Source: an uncultured bacterium
GTDB taxonomy: Bacteria > Patescibacteria > JAEDAM01 > Absconditabacterales > Absconditicoccaceae
Length of the DNA: 25,637 nt
Assembly (NCBI GenBank): GCA_937950065.1
Contig: CALFEN010000222.1
Location: forward strand, 1-25,637
Reading direction: 5' to 3'
Part shown: positions 1 through 8,161 of the stretch, piece after piece
How positions within the stretch are numbered: position 1 is the stretch's first letter
Layout: each line of letters starts with the position of its first letter
The notes under the pieces: model-generated
What the model was told of the DNA's origin: nothing
The model's input: only the letters and a program-made list of their open reading frames with translations
The model's database searches: none
Program-made: the position numbers and the translations under genes

Positions 1-47
1 ACGAGATAAGCTAGTGACTGGAGTTCAGACGTGTGCTCTTCCGATCT
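1..47 (+). other. Illumina TruSeq adapter contamination
   Basis: The first 47 bases match the Illumina TruSeq indexed adapter: the end of the P7 arm (CGAGAT), a six-base index AAGCTA (reverse complement of TAGCTT, which I recall as TruSeq index 10), then the read-2 primer site beginning GTGACTGGAGTTC and ending CTCTTCCGATCT. This is untrimmed library sequence at a contig end, not genome. Real sequence begins at about base 48. Any reading frame crossing 47/48 is an artefact. Confidence 0.97.
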
Positions 48-304
48 AGTTTATACATTCATGGCTCTGAAATAAGAGAAATTTGTGTTACATTAGGGTC
101 CTCAGTAATACTTAGGAGGCTTTCTCTTCAAACTAGAGTCATTTTCATTTTATCAGACAAAGTTTTTATTGCTTCTGTTGGATTTGTAAGTTCTAAAACA
201 TCACAAATATCTTTTGCTACAAACCAAACATCTCCATCAATTATAACGGTTCTTACTTTTACATTTTTATAATCAAAAAGTGTAATACTTTTATTTTTTT
301 CCAT
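48..304 (-). CDS. BRO-N domain antirepressor-like protein, 3' end cut off by adapter
   Basis: The start is ATG at 302-304 on the minus strand and the frame runs to the adapter junction, so only about the first 85 residues are present. They read as a BRO-N (prophage antirepressor) domain: an opening strand-rich segment, then VWFVAKDICDVLEL, then an Ala-Ile-x-x-Leu helix and LISEPGMYKL. The Gly of SEPGMYKL, a conserved position in this family, is encoded by TGA. BRO-N proteins bind DNA and are typical of phages and mobile regions; the C-terminal domain that would define the subtype is missing. No Shine-Dalgarno is visible. The next gene, also on the minus strand, ends 166 bp upstream. That gap holds only AT-rich sequence and no clear promoter. 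Family assignment is from recognised motifs; a prophage role is inference. Confidence 0.82.
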
Positions 305-470
305 ATATCTAAATCTTAAAAATTAAGTTATTTATTATTTTCCTCAAAATACAATTTAGCAAAATATTCTCATTTTTTCATAATAAGTTTAAAGTTTCTA
401 TATAACTTTCAGTTAGTATATTATATTGAGTTTCATGAGAAAAATGTATTTTTATAGAGTTAAGTCATAA

Positions 471-1808
471 TTATTTATTATTTTTAGAAATATCAATGTC
501 ATAATCTCAAATTTTTCATTTAAACTCAATTTCTGGCAAATTAATCTTATTTTTAATAATCATAGTCTTAAACTCATTCACAAAATCCATAAAATAATCT
601 AAAAAGGTGGTTTTTGAATTTTCATTTATTTTGTTTGATGGATTTGTATAAATATTGTTTATTGTATCAATTAAAAACTTTGTTGCCTCGTTTTGATTTT
701 TATTTTCTAAAAGTTCAAAATATGCTGGCATTGAAAAAGCTGAAATATATTTAAAACTATATTCATCTAAAATTTTTTTAATTCTTGAGTGTTCTAATAT
801 TGCAAATCAAAATAATATTACCAAAGGAGTTATGACTCAAATATGCTGAAATACTCAAATTTCAAAATTAATACTAAAAAACTTTTTAAGAAGAGGTGAT
901 AAAAAGAAAATCAAAAACAAATTTAAGAAAATAATTGCAAAAGCTAGTCTGAAAGTTCTGTCTTCCCAAAATAATAGTTCTTTTTCTAGTTTTCAAACTT
1001 TGTCTTGAAAAGCATTACATAATCTATTTGCTGTAGAAATATTTATCTGTTGATCAATTGTTTCTTGTTGAGATTTAATTTTTTGCAAAATACTATTAAT
1101 TTCATCTTTAATCGCAAGTCTTGAGCTTTTTGGAGTAAACAAATCATTAAAATAATCTTGGATTTTTTTATTATTATCAGAGCTTAATTTTTCAAAATTA
1201 TCAATAGTTTTACTTTGTGCTTGAATCTTATTAAAAGTTTCTTTTCAATTTTTAAAATATCAATCTAAAATCTCAATATTTTTTTCTGCTTGTTTTTGAA
1301 TTTTTTCAAGCACTTTTAAAATATCATTTGAAGAGTTCTTATTTTTTCTTATCGTGCTTAAAAAATCCTCTGATTTTTTTGATAATCATGATAAAGACTT
1401 AAATAAACTATTAATTTCTTTCTTTTTGTCTTCTATTTCTTTTTTTAAATCTAAAACAGCTTTATGAAAATCTTCTACTTTTTGTGCCTTAGTTTTTGAA
1501 TTCTTTTCTAAATCCTTTAAGGTATTTTGTATTGATTTTACTTCCAGAATAGTTTTTTTCGATTCATCAATAAATTCATCAATCTCTTTTTTTGATTTTT
1601 CTAAATCATTTACATATTTAGTATTTAGAGATTTAGCTTTAGATAAATCAGTATAATCTTGATGTATTTTTACAGAAATTTCATCAAATAAAAGCTTAAA
1701 CATTTCTCAATTACTCGTTAAAGGAACTAAAATATCTAAAATATTTTTAGCTTCTTTTATTTGAAGTTTCAAATCTTCAAGAATTTTTTGAGAATCCGTA
1801 TTTTCCAT
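471..1808 (-). CDS. Coiled-coil protein with two central membrane helices, unknown function
   Basis: A 445-aa protein starting at ATG 1808 and ending TAA at 471; several in-frame TGA codons break it under the standard code. Residues 1 to about 280 are dominated by Lys/Glu/Ile/Leu heptad-like sequence, so a long coiled coil is likely. Two hydrophobic segments follow at about 289-306 and 323-338, with a short basic loop between, then a C-terminal soluble domain of about 105 residues. No signal peptide is seen. The long N-terminal coil and the C-terminal domain would lie on the same side of the membrane. I do not recognise the family. It follows the 53-aa gene at 1859-2020 with a 50-bp gap and is probably co-transcribed with it. 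Proximity to a BRO-N gene hints at an accessory or mobile region, which is inference only. Confidence 0.85.
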
Positions 1809-1858
1809 AAATAAATCTTAAAAAATAAAATTAATACTTTTTATAAATTATAATCTGA

Positions 1859-2020
1859 TTAATCTTGTTTTGGTTTAGGTGGTTGTGGGGAAAATCATTT
1901 TGTTACAATATCTGGAATTTCTTTAGTTTCAGTTTGTTTAGGTGGTTGTACCACAAATCAAAATTCTCTAGATAAATTGTCATTATTTTCAATTCAGTTA
2001 ATTTTTTTATTATCAGACAT
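1859..2020 (-). CDS. 53-aa proline-rich hypothetical protein
   Basis: Small gene from ATG 2020 to TAA 1859, 53 residues, with three TGA-encoded glycines. The sequence is hydrophilic and contains the repeated element FxxxPQPPK/VVQPPKQTET: two copies of Gly-Phe followed within a few residues by Pro-Pro-Lys. This suggests a short unstructured, perhaps proline-mediated binding peptide. It is preceded by a promoter-like pair (TTGTAT, 16 bp, TATAAT at 2031-2058) and followed 50 bp later by the coiled-coil membrane protein, with which it probably shares a transcript. I do not recognise the family. The evidence that it is real is the promoter spacing, the internal repeat and the use of TGA inside the frame. 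Confidence 0.65.
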
Positions 2021-2030
2021 AGTTTTGTAA

Positions 2031-2058
2031 ATTATAAATATAAAATAAAGAAATACAA
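2031..2058 (-). promoter_or_regulatory. Promoter for the 1859-2020 gene
   Basis: On the minus strand, -35 TTGTAT (2058-2053), a 16-bp spacer, then -10 TATAAT (2036-2031). The expected start of transcription is about 4-5 bases upstream of the ATG at 2020, which would make the mRNA almost leaderless. The -10 is perfect and the -35 is weak. Confidence 0.5.
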
Positions 2059-2104
2059 TAGGTATTTATATGAAATATACTTTAAAAAATTTACCCAAAG
2101 ATAC

Positions 2105-2162
2105 AATCCAAACGCTGGGGTTATTGTTTTAAAAACGAAATGGCTACGGATTTGGGGCCAGC
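2105..2162. other. GC-rich, possibly structured island inside an AT-rich gap
   Basis: The 197-bp gap 2021-2217 contains, at 2105-2162, a stretch with far more G and C than its flanks (CGCTGGGG, ATGGCTACGG, TTTGGGGCCAGC). GCTGG at 2114-2118 can pair with CCAGC at 2158-2162. A minus-strand frame across it stays open (containing WPQIRSHFVFKTITP) but has no convincing start. It could be an RNA element, the remnant of a transferred repeat, or nothing functional. Confidence 0.3.
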
Positions 2163-2217
2163 AAAACAATAAATATTTCTCAAGAATTAAATAACTTGTT
2201 TTATATCGTATTATGTT

Positions 2218-2571
2218 TTATTCACGTGTACCAGCTCTATCAAAGCACTCAAAATAAATTTTGTCATCAGTAAAAACTTGTATGACTTTATATTTTCATT
2301 TAGTCCAGACTTCACCGTCGTGCAAAAAATGTGTTGCCTCCAAGATAATAATACTGGCTTTGGGTCTGGACAGTTTACCTCCGCCTTGAGTCTGTATCAA
2401 AGGGATTTCTCCAAAAATCCGATAAAGCCTTTGTTCTCTTTTAAGAAATTCGTAAGTCTTCCCAATGCGAAGGTTGGCAGGGATGCATTCTTCCTTTTTC
2501 CTGTTTCCATTTTGGTACTCTGAAATATTTCTCAAAGCAAGATCCGGATTAAATTCTACTTGTATTCACAT
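2218..2571 (-). CDS. Conserved-looking 117-aa hypothetical protein
   Basis: Runs from ATG 2571 to TAA 2218, 117 aa. Apart from the second codon it has only one TGA, so the standard code almost recovers it. The protein is soluble, with alternating charged and hydrophobic residues, a basic segment NGNRKK near residue 20, a segment GGGKLSRPKASIIILEATHF in the middle and a C-terminal strand-rich part ending CFDRAGTRE. Glycine here is mostly GGA/GGC/GGT rather than TGA, unlike most neighbours. It is the last gene of the minus-strand operon that begins at 5244, 24 bp after the small membrane protein. I do not recognise the family; a beta-rich single-domain fold is a guess from the pattern. Confidence 0.8.
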
Positions 2572-2595
2572 AAAAAATTTGTTAAAAATAAAAAT

Positions 2596-3021
2596 TTATT
2601 TTGATTTCTTTTTACTTATTCGCAAATTCAGCTTCTCAAGAATTTTTACACATCCCAGACATAGTAAAAGACCAATTAAGATTGAAAGGAATATATAAAT
2701 TCAAAAAAGAAATAATTGAATTGCTAAAGCATTTGGAGCATAAATAATATTTGATACTTTATCTAAATAGTTAAAAAGATTTACAATTTCTTTATATGAA
2801 TTTTTATTCAAAAGAGAAATATATATATACACTGCATCAATAATGACTCACCAGGAAATATAATGTAAAATCCTATCAAAAAGATTATTATTGTATTTTT
2901 TTAATTGTTTTCTCAAAAAATATTTATCTCCACAAACAACCTCTACAAAAAAGTATCAAATAGCAATAATAAGCAAAAAAAACAAAAATCATCAAACACT
3001 AAGTAAAGATCAAAATTCCAT
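2596..3021 (-). CDS. Small membrane protein with two to three helices, unknown function
   Basis: A 141-aa protein from ATG 3021 to TAA 2596. It has an N-terminal hydrophobic helix (about residues 6-26, including two consecutive TGA-encoded glycines), a middle amphipathic region with GVIIDAVYIYISLL, and a C-terminal membrane helix (LFLFGIYIFLSILIGLLLCL) followed by a strongly basic tail rich in Lys. The tail is probably cytoplasmic. It lies 31 bp after the GyrI-like gene and 24 bp before the 117-aa gene, so it is in the same operon. No family recognised. An in-frame extension upstream of the chosen ATG is possible but adds no clear start. Confidence 0.75.
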
Positions 3022-3052
3022 CTTTAAATTTCTATTGAGAAATAAAAAAAAT

Positions 3053-3532
3053 TTAAACCTGTGCAAAAATTACCATATAATTATGTCCGTATTTTTTGAT
3101 ACATTTGGGACAATATGCATAGTGAATATAATAATCTTTGGGAGTCTCTCACAGTCCTGATAAATACTGTTTCATCTGCTCTATAAACTTTGGGATATCT
3201 CTGTAAGGTCAGTCAAAAACTTTACTTATAAATTTTCAGGATAAAGTAGTATTTCCCAAATCTGGCAGCTCTTTTTCTACGGACAGATAGATTTCTGATT
3301 TGAAAGCACTAGGATCGCGGAACAACAAAAGCACTTCATCGGTGTTTTCTGACACAGCATTTGCTTTTTGAGCATTGCCAAAAAGTTTTTTTACTTTTAT
3401 GCTTATCATTCCGGGTAAAGGCATATGAAAAATTGTAGGCATAGATTCCTTTACAAATTTTTTATTTTCCCAGACTTGAATTTTTTCATTCCATTTATCA
3501 GGGTTAAATTTTGGACAGCATTCATCGCTCAT
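3053..3532 (-). CDS. GyrI-like CCPKF family protein (often named hydrolase)
   Basis: A 159-aa protein from ATG 3532 to TAA 3053. It opens with DECCPKFNPDKWNEK and carries TIFHMPLPG, then LSGKFISKVFDGPYRDIPKF (three glycines via TGA/GGA) and ends YCPKCIKKYG followed by YMVIFAQV. This is the pattern of a widespread family of about 160-190 residues annotated as hydrolase and related to the GyrI-like small-molecule-binding fold. Cys pairs at both ends (CC near residue 5 and CPKC near 143) are characteristic and may bind metal. Its function is not established experimentally as far as I know. It sits 24 bp downstream of proS in one operon. The family match is by memory of motifs. Confidence 0.85.
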
Positions 3533-3556
3533 TATTTTTAGTTTTACAAAATAAAA

Positions 3557-4786
3557 CTATTTTAATTCTTTCCAGCTTTTCAATATTTTAACACCTGTTT
3601 TCCTGTCAGTGATTTCTACCATATTTTCACCATTAGCCAAAGTCTTATCAGAAACTACGATCTGGTATGGATATCATACAAGGTCAGCATCTTTAAACTT
3701 GAACCCTGCACTTTCATTTCTGTCATCTATTACTACCTCTATTCCCCTACTCAAAAAATCTTTATATATTTCTTCTCAAATTTCAGTTCACTTTTCTCAT
3801 ATAGGTATGATTACATATTTAAATGGAGCTACAGAGTCTGGCCAAACTATTCATTTTTCGTCGTGGCAAACTTCTACGACTACTCACATAAGTCTTGTAA
3901 TTCATATACCGTAGCATCACATTATCACAGGATTTAAATTGCCATCTTTATCTGTATATTTTAATTCAAAAGGCTCTGAATATTTAGTCTTCAGTTTAAA
4001 AATATTTCCAACTTCTGCAGCTTTTCTTTCTACAAGATCAGGATTTCCACATTCAGGACAAACGTTTTGTTCATCATAAATTTCTTTATTTACAGCGACT
4101 TTACATTTTTCACAAGCATAGATAATATCTTCTCCTGCATCTGTGATAGTCTGAAATTCATGGGAATATTTACTAAAAGTTCATCATGATGCGAAAGTCA
4201 TATAAGTCTGCTCCCCTATTCAAAGTCTGTTGTAGACATTCCGGTAAGCTTGCTGTGCTTTGGCGTAATATTCATCTAAATCTTTTTCATCTGTATGGAA
4301 AGAGTAAAGATCTTTCATTATAAATTCTCTGCCTCTGAGAATACCAGATTTTGCTCTTTTTTCATCACGGAATTTATTTTGGAACTGATAAGGGTATCTA
4401 GGCAAATCTTTGTATGAAAATATAAAATTTTTCATCAAAGGACTAATTACTTCTTCGTGTGTAGCTCCAAGTGCATATTCTGTTTTGGTATAGTAGCTTG
4501 TAAATCTAAAAAGCACATCCAATCATTCCCATCTTCATGTTTTTTCCCAATTTGACTTTGGCTGCAAAGCTGGCATCAAAATTTCTTCACCATCTATTGC
4601 GTTCATCTCTTCCCTGATAATTTGTTCTATCTTCCTCAAAACTTTGAGTCCCATAGGCAAATATGTATATATACCAGCCATCAGAGGAGTTGCCAATCAT
4701 GCTCTTTGTAATAATTGAGCGTTTATTGATTTTTCTTCTGCAGATATATTTTTAGCAGTTTTTACAAATGTTTTACTTAATCTCAT
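3557..4786 (-). CDS. proS: Prolyl-tRNA synthetase, short form without the usual editing insert
   Basis: A 409-aa class II aminoacyl-tRNA synthetase from ATG 4786 to TAG 3557, which charges tRNA-Pro with proline. Motif 1 lies around [20 protein letters not shown]. Motif 2 is [21 protein letters not shown], a textbook ProRS sequence. Motif 3 is GCYGIGITRLMG, with TGA supplying conserved glycines. The C-terminal anticodon-binding domain carries [20 protein letters not shown]. Bacterial ProRS usually has about 565 residues with an INS editing domain between motifs 2 and 3; here that interval is only about 100 residues and holds a zinc-ribbon-like CEKC...CPEC pair. The protein therefore probably cannot edit mischarged Ala-tRNA-Pro in cis. 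It starts 5 bp after the 150-aa gene, second in the operon. Confidence 0.96.
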
Positions 4787-4791
4787 TTTTT

Positions 4792-5244
4792 TTATTTATT
4801 ATTTTTTAAAAATGCATCTATTGTTGCTTGCAAATGATTTAATTCAGGAGTCATACTTATTCTCTCCCCGACTATTTTGCCATCTTTCATTTCAAGCAAG
4901 TTATCATAATTCTCATCCTGCCAGACACTAAATCTAATTTCTACAGCATGTCAAAGGCAGATACTTATAATTTCAAGTTGAACTAAATCCTTGGGCGTAG
5001 GCTTTCTCTTTAAAAGCTTTATTATATCTTTCAATTTCTTTATTCATTCTCTGGATTTACATAGATCTATGATATAATTTTTAAATACTTCCATAGTCTC
5101 TATATCGTCTTTTAAAACCATAGATAATGACGTCATCCTAGATTTATTTCTCTCTGAATAAATTAAATTGGTTTCTACAAGCGGCCTATGCCATCTTCCT
5201 ATATCAGGTCAAATATATTCAAAAGAGAAAGTTTTAAGATTCAT
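4792..5244 (-). CDS. 150-aa helical hypothetical protein, first gene of the proS operon
   Basis: From ATG 5244 to TAA 4792, 150 aa, with three TGA glycines. It opens MNLKTFSFEYIGPDIGRWHRPL, then a helical, charged body (SMVLKDDIETMEVFKNYIID, KKLKDIIKLLKRKPTPKDL) and a segment ICLGHAVEIRFSVWQDENYD before a helical tail. No signal peptide or membrane segment. The proS start lies only 5 bp downstream, so the two are translationally close. The gene has the best-supported promoter of this operon just upstream (5266-5293). I do not recognise the family. Confidence 0.82.
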
Positions 5245-5265
5245 TTTTATAAGTTTAATGATAAA

Positions 5266-5293
5266 ATTATATTCAATATAAGAAACTTGACAA
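5266..5293 (-). promoter_or_regulatory. Promoter of the minus-strand proS operon
   Basis: On the minus strand, -35 TTGTCA (5293-5288), 16-bp spacer, -10 TATAAT (5271-5266). The predicted transcript starts near 5259, about 15 bases ahead of the ATG at 5244. It lies in the 187-bp divergent gap 5245-5431 shared with the plus-strand pilin-like operon. Confidence 0.65.
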
Positions 5294-5373
5294 AATTTTC
5301 AATATAAAATTATAGAAACGACAAACTTTATACTAGAAAATATTTATTTAAAAAAGTAATTTTTAAAAAAGAT

Positions 5374-5401
5374 TTGCAAATTTTAAATTTTTTATTAAAA
5401 T
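5374..5401 (+). promoter_or_regulatory. Promoter of the first VirB2-like pair
   Basis: -35 TTGCAA (5374-5379), 16-bp spacer, -10 TAAAAT (5396-5401). The start codon at 5432 is about 24 bases past the predicted transcription start. The surroundings are almost pure A/T, so chance matches are possible. Confidence 0.45.
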
Positions 5402-5431
5402 ATAGTATATTAATTTTTATCAAATATCATT

Positions 5432-5899
5432 ATGAAAAAAATATTATTAATAATAATTGGCTTCTTATGTCTATGAAATGTGTTCGCTTCTATAGATGGT
5501 TATACTGTAGATGAAATTACTCCTATAAAATGAACTGATAATAATGTCGTAAATACAGGACTTGTTACCTGGGATCCTTTGAGGGAGTGAAGTATGAATC
5601 CTTGAACAAAACTAAAAGAAACTCTAAATACTCCCCAACTCACGACTAGTCAAGCTAAATGAGATACATTAAGTTTGATTAAGTGAATAATAAATTATGG
5701 TTTGGGGTTATTGTGACTTATAGCCCTTGTATATCTTATTATTCATTGATTTATGATGGTAACTGCTGCGTGAAATGATGAAAAATACAAAAAATGATTT
5801 CAATGAGTTAAATATTGAACTATTGCATTACTAGGGATATGAGTTAGTTGGTTTATAGTAAGTCTTATATTGTATCTTATATATAAAATAGCCTTTTAG
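5432..5899 (+). CDS. VirB2/TrbC-like small membrane protein (pilin-type)
   Basis: A 155-aa protein from ATG 5432 to TAG 5899 containing about 13 in-frame TGA codons. It has a signal peptide (MKKILLIIIGFLCLGNVFA), a 60-70-residue extracytoplasmic segment, and two C-terminal membrane helices (INYGLGLLGLIALVYLIIHGF and TIALLGIGVSWFIVSLILYL) joined by the short loop TAAGNDEKYKKGFQGVKYG. This hairpin with a small-residue plus charged loop is typical of the VirB2-like major-pilin family seen in CPR genomes, where it is linked to type IV secretion-like systems. It is first in a plus-strand operon, 15 bp ahead of a similar gene. Assignment is by architecture; no conserved ATPase of such a system is in the window. 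Confidence 0.8.
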
Positions 5900-5914
5900 T
5901 AATAAAAAAAATGA

Positions 5915-6445
5915 ATGAAAAAATTTTTTTCTTTAACCTTAATTTGTTTAGTATCTATAATATGGTTCTCCCTATTATGAAAACCCGTTGTTTTGGCTTG
6001 AAGTAGTATCATAACTTTTGAAGTAAATAAAGGTATGTTTAGTGAAGACAATGAATCTGATAAAGATGATACATCCAAAATAATGAAAAGAGAAAATATT
6101 GAGCCTATAACTGATTCCGATAAAAACCCTTCTGTGATTCAAAGAATTATAGACGCTTTTAATATATGAGCATTTAATGCCAATTGAGTAAACACTGAAT
6201 GAGGAACTAATTACGTAAAGGCTGTTATAAATTATGCTTTATGATTTTTGGCATTTATAGCATTGTTTATTATTATATTTTGATTCTTTAGAATGTTCTT
6301 TTCCGGCAATCATCAAGAATCTTTTGATAAAGCAAAAAAAATTGTGTATACAGCGGCTATAGCTCTTATAATAATTTGAGTAAGTTGGATAGTTATTTCA
6401 TGGATGTTCCGAATATTCTTTCAGATAAAATGACCTTCATACTAG
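5915..6445 (+). CDS. Second VirB2/TrbC-like small membrane protein
   Basis: A 176-aa protein from ATG 5915 to TAG 6445. The ATG four bases upstream is in a different frame and is not used. It has an N-terminal signal segment (KKFFSLTLICLVSIIWFSLLG, then KPVVLA), an acidic extracytoplasmic region rich in Asp/Glu/Lys, and two C-terminal membrane helices (YALGFLAFIALFIIIFGFFR and AAIALIIIGVSWIVISWMFR) linked by FFSGNHQESFDKAKKIVYT. The hairpin matches the neighbour at 5432, including the GVSW motif in the last helix, so the two are diverged paralogues. They are 15 bp apart and co-transcribed. The role is presumably as subunits or partners in a pilus- or channel-like assembly, by analogy with VirB2. 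Confidence 0.8.
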
Positions 6446-6508
6446 GGGTAATCTAATTTCTTTATTTATTAAAACAAAGAATTTTTTTATAAAAAAGTAA
6501 TTTATGTA

Positions 6509-6536
6509 TTGAAAAAGAAAAATAAATAATTATAAA
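6509..6536 (+). promoter_or_regulatory. Promoter of the FKBP lipoprotein gene
   Basis: -35 TTGAAA (6509-6514), 16-bp spacer, -10 TATAAA (6531-6536), giving a predicted start about 25 bases before the ATG at 6568. It sits in the 122-bp gap after the second VirB2-like gene. Confidence 0.55.
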
Positions 6537-6567
6537 CAATAGCTTTTTTATTTTTTTTATAAAAACA

Positions 6568-7227
6568 ATGAATAAAATAAATTTAATTTTATGAGCAAGT
6601 TTTATTATTTTAGCATGATGTATGACAAATATAGAAGATACAAATAATACTCAACAAACAAGTACTTGAAATACTCAAACTACTGAAACTACATGAAATC
6701 AATCTACAACACAGGAATCATCTTCTGTTAGTGGATCAGAAGTTAGTGAAAGTGCTTCTACAAAAACTGTGGTTTCTACATGAGACACTGTAAAAGTAGA
6801 CTACATAGGGACTTTTGAAAGTGGAGACGTTTTTGATACAAACATAGAAGATATTGCTAAAAAAAGTTGACTATACAATGAGAGAAGATCATATTCTCCA
6901 TTGGAATTCAAAGTATGATGATGACAAATGATTAAGTGATTTGATGAAGGTGTAGTATGAATGAAAGTTTGAGAAACCAAAAAAATTGTTCTTCCTCCTG
7001 AATTGGCTTATTGACAACCTAGTGAACAAAATATAATCTATGTTCCAAAAGCGAATTTGTGAACAGGCGAGATTGAAGTATGAAAAGATTATTCTTTTAA
7101 TACTCCTTCATGAGTAGTTTCATGAAAGATATTAGGATTTAGTTGAGATCAAGTACAGATAGACTTTAACAGTCCTATGGCCGGCAAGACTCTAACCTTT
7201 GAAATAACAGTAAGAGAAATTAAATAG
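6568..7227 (+). CDS. SlyD-like FKBP-type peptidyl-prolyl isomerase lipoprotein
   Basis: A 219-aa secreted lipoprotein from ATG 6568 to TAG 7227. The signal peptide ends in the lipobox LAGC (residues about 15-18), whose Gly is TGA, followed by a Ser/Thr-rich linker of about 55 residues. The FKBP domain then begins VKVDYIGTFESGDVFDT and carries LEFKVGGGQMIKGFDEGVVG, where the three consecutive glycines are TGA TGA TGA. An insert with VPKANLGTGEI follows and the domain ends DFNSPMAGKTLTFEITV, the SlyD-type C-terminal signature. FKBPs catalyse cis-trans isomerisation at proline and act as folding helpers; this one would work on the outer face of the membrane. The lgt gene at 13073 would lipidate it. 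Neighbouring VirB2-like proteins are possible clients, which is inference. Confidence 0.95.
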
Positions 7228-7232
7228 TAAAA

Positions 7233-7252
7233 ACTTCTTTTCTTCAAGAAGT
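7233..7252 (+). other. Perfect inverted repeat between the FKBP and PHP genes
   Basis: ACTTCTT (7233-7239), a 6-base loop, then AAGAAGT (7246-7252), directly after the FKBP stop codon. No T-run follows, so it is not a standard terminator. It could be an mRNA stabilising or processing stem. Confidence 0.35.
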
Positions 7253-7270
7253 ATAAATAATAATAATATA

Positions 7271-7999
7271 ATGTTTTTAAAAGCCCAATTACACTTTCAT
7301 AATGGAGAGGACCCTTTGGATAGTTATATAAATTACTCCCCTTATGAAGCTATTGATTTTGCCAAACAAAAGTGATTTAGGATATTGTCTTTTACAAATC
7401 ATAATTATTTTTGTTACAATAAAAAAGTTATAAAATATGCTTTTGAGAGATGAATAATATTGATAAATGGCATAGAACTTAGCATAAGAAATAAACATGT
7501 TTTGATATATAATCCAACTCCTGAAGTATTAAATATAAAAACTTTTAAAGATCTTGAAAAATATAAACTGCAAAATAGGAGGATATTTGTAATAGCTCCG
7601 CATCCTTATTATAAGGCATATTTTTGTCTTGGGAAAAAAATGGAAAAATACCATTATTTATTTGATGCTATAGAATATAGCATAATGCATATGCAAAAAT
7701 TTTTCACAAAAGCCAATGATATGGCGCAAAATTTTGCCCGAAGGTACAACAAAGCCTTTATATGAACAGGAGACGTCCATGATTTAAATTTCTTTGACGA
7801 TACGTATTCTTTGATAAACGTAGATTTTGATACTGAAAATCTTGATTTCTCAAAATTTGATTTTTATATCAAAAATATATTCAAAAATATAAGACTAAAT
7901 AATTTTAAAATAGTTTCAAAACCGTTAAGTTTAAAAAATATAGTAAATTTTAACCGAGGACACATAAAATGATTTTTTATTAAAAATTTATTTAGATAG
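7271..7999 (+). CDS. PHP-domain metal-dependent phosphoesterase
   Basis: A 242-aa protein from ATG 7271 to TAG 7999. PHP-family metal ligands are visible in order: LHFHNG (His8, His10), SFTNHN, LINGIELS (Glu), IAPHPYY, AIEYS and TGDVHD near residue 176. The PHP fold is a trimetal barrel used by histidinol phosphatase, RNase AM/YciV-type 5'-3' exonucleases and the PHP domain of DNA polymerase III. The length fits the stand-alone phosphoesterase group. The substrate cannot be told from sequence; nucleotide or short RNA is the usual case for this subfamily. Only a few TGA codons occur, one of them the Gly of TGDVH's preceding IG. It follows the FKBP gene by 43 bp and may share its transcript. 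Confidence 0.9.
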
Positions 8000-8099
8000 C
8001 ATTTACATATAAAATAGGAATCTAAAGTAATGTTTAAATTCTTTATAGATAAAAATACAGACAATATAATTACTTTTTTCACTTGAAAAAAGAATTGTC

Positions 8100-8127
8100 T
8101 TGAAAAAGTATAAAATAAATTTACAAT
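8100..8127 (+). promoter_or_regulatory. Promoter of the polytopic membrane protein gene
   Basis: -35 TTGAAA (8100-8105), 16-bp spacer, -10 TACAAT (8122-8127), about 28 bases before the ATG at 8162 from the predicted start. Just upstream an 8-bp inverted repeat CTTTTTTC/GAAAAAAG (8073-8092) occurs without a T-run. Confidence 0.5.
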
Positions 8128-8161
8128 ATATAAATATAATTTTTATATTACTCCTCAATAT

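Noticed and set aside
33..272. Plus-strand standard-code frame of 79 codons at the left end
   Set aside because: It begins inside the adapter and lies opposite the BRO-N gene, which has recognisable family motifs.
5432..7227. TGA read as Trp (code 4) or as selenocysteine
   Set aside because: TGA falls on invariant glycines in P-loops, lipobox and FKBP loop, occurs about ten or more times per gene, and TGG is still used for Trp.
8073..8092. CTTTTTTC/GAAAAAAG inverted repeat as a terminator
   Set aside because: Pure A/T-type stem without a following T-run; such repeats are common in DNA this AT-rich.
8030..8113. 27-codon plus-strand open frame between the PHP and membrane protein genes
   Set aside because: Too short, no promoter or conserved feature, and it overlaps the region just before the next gene's promoter.
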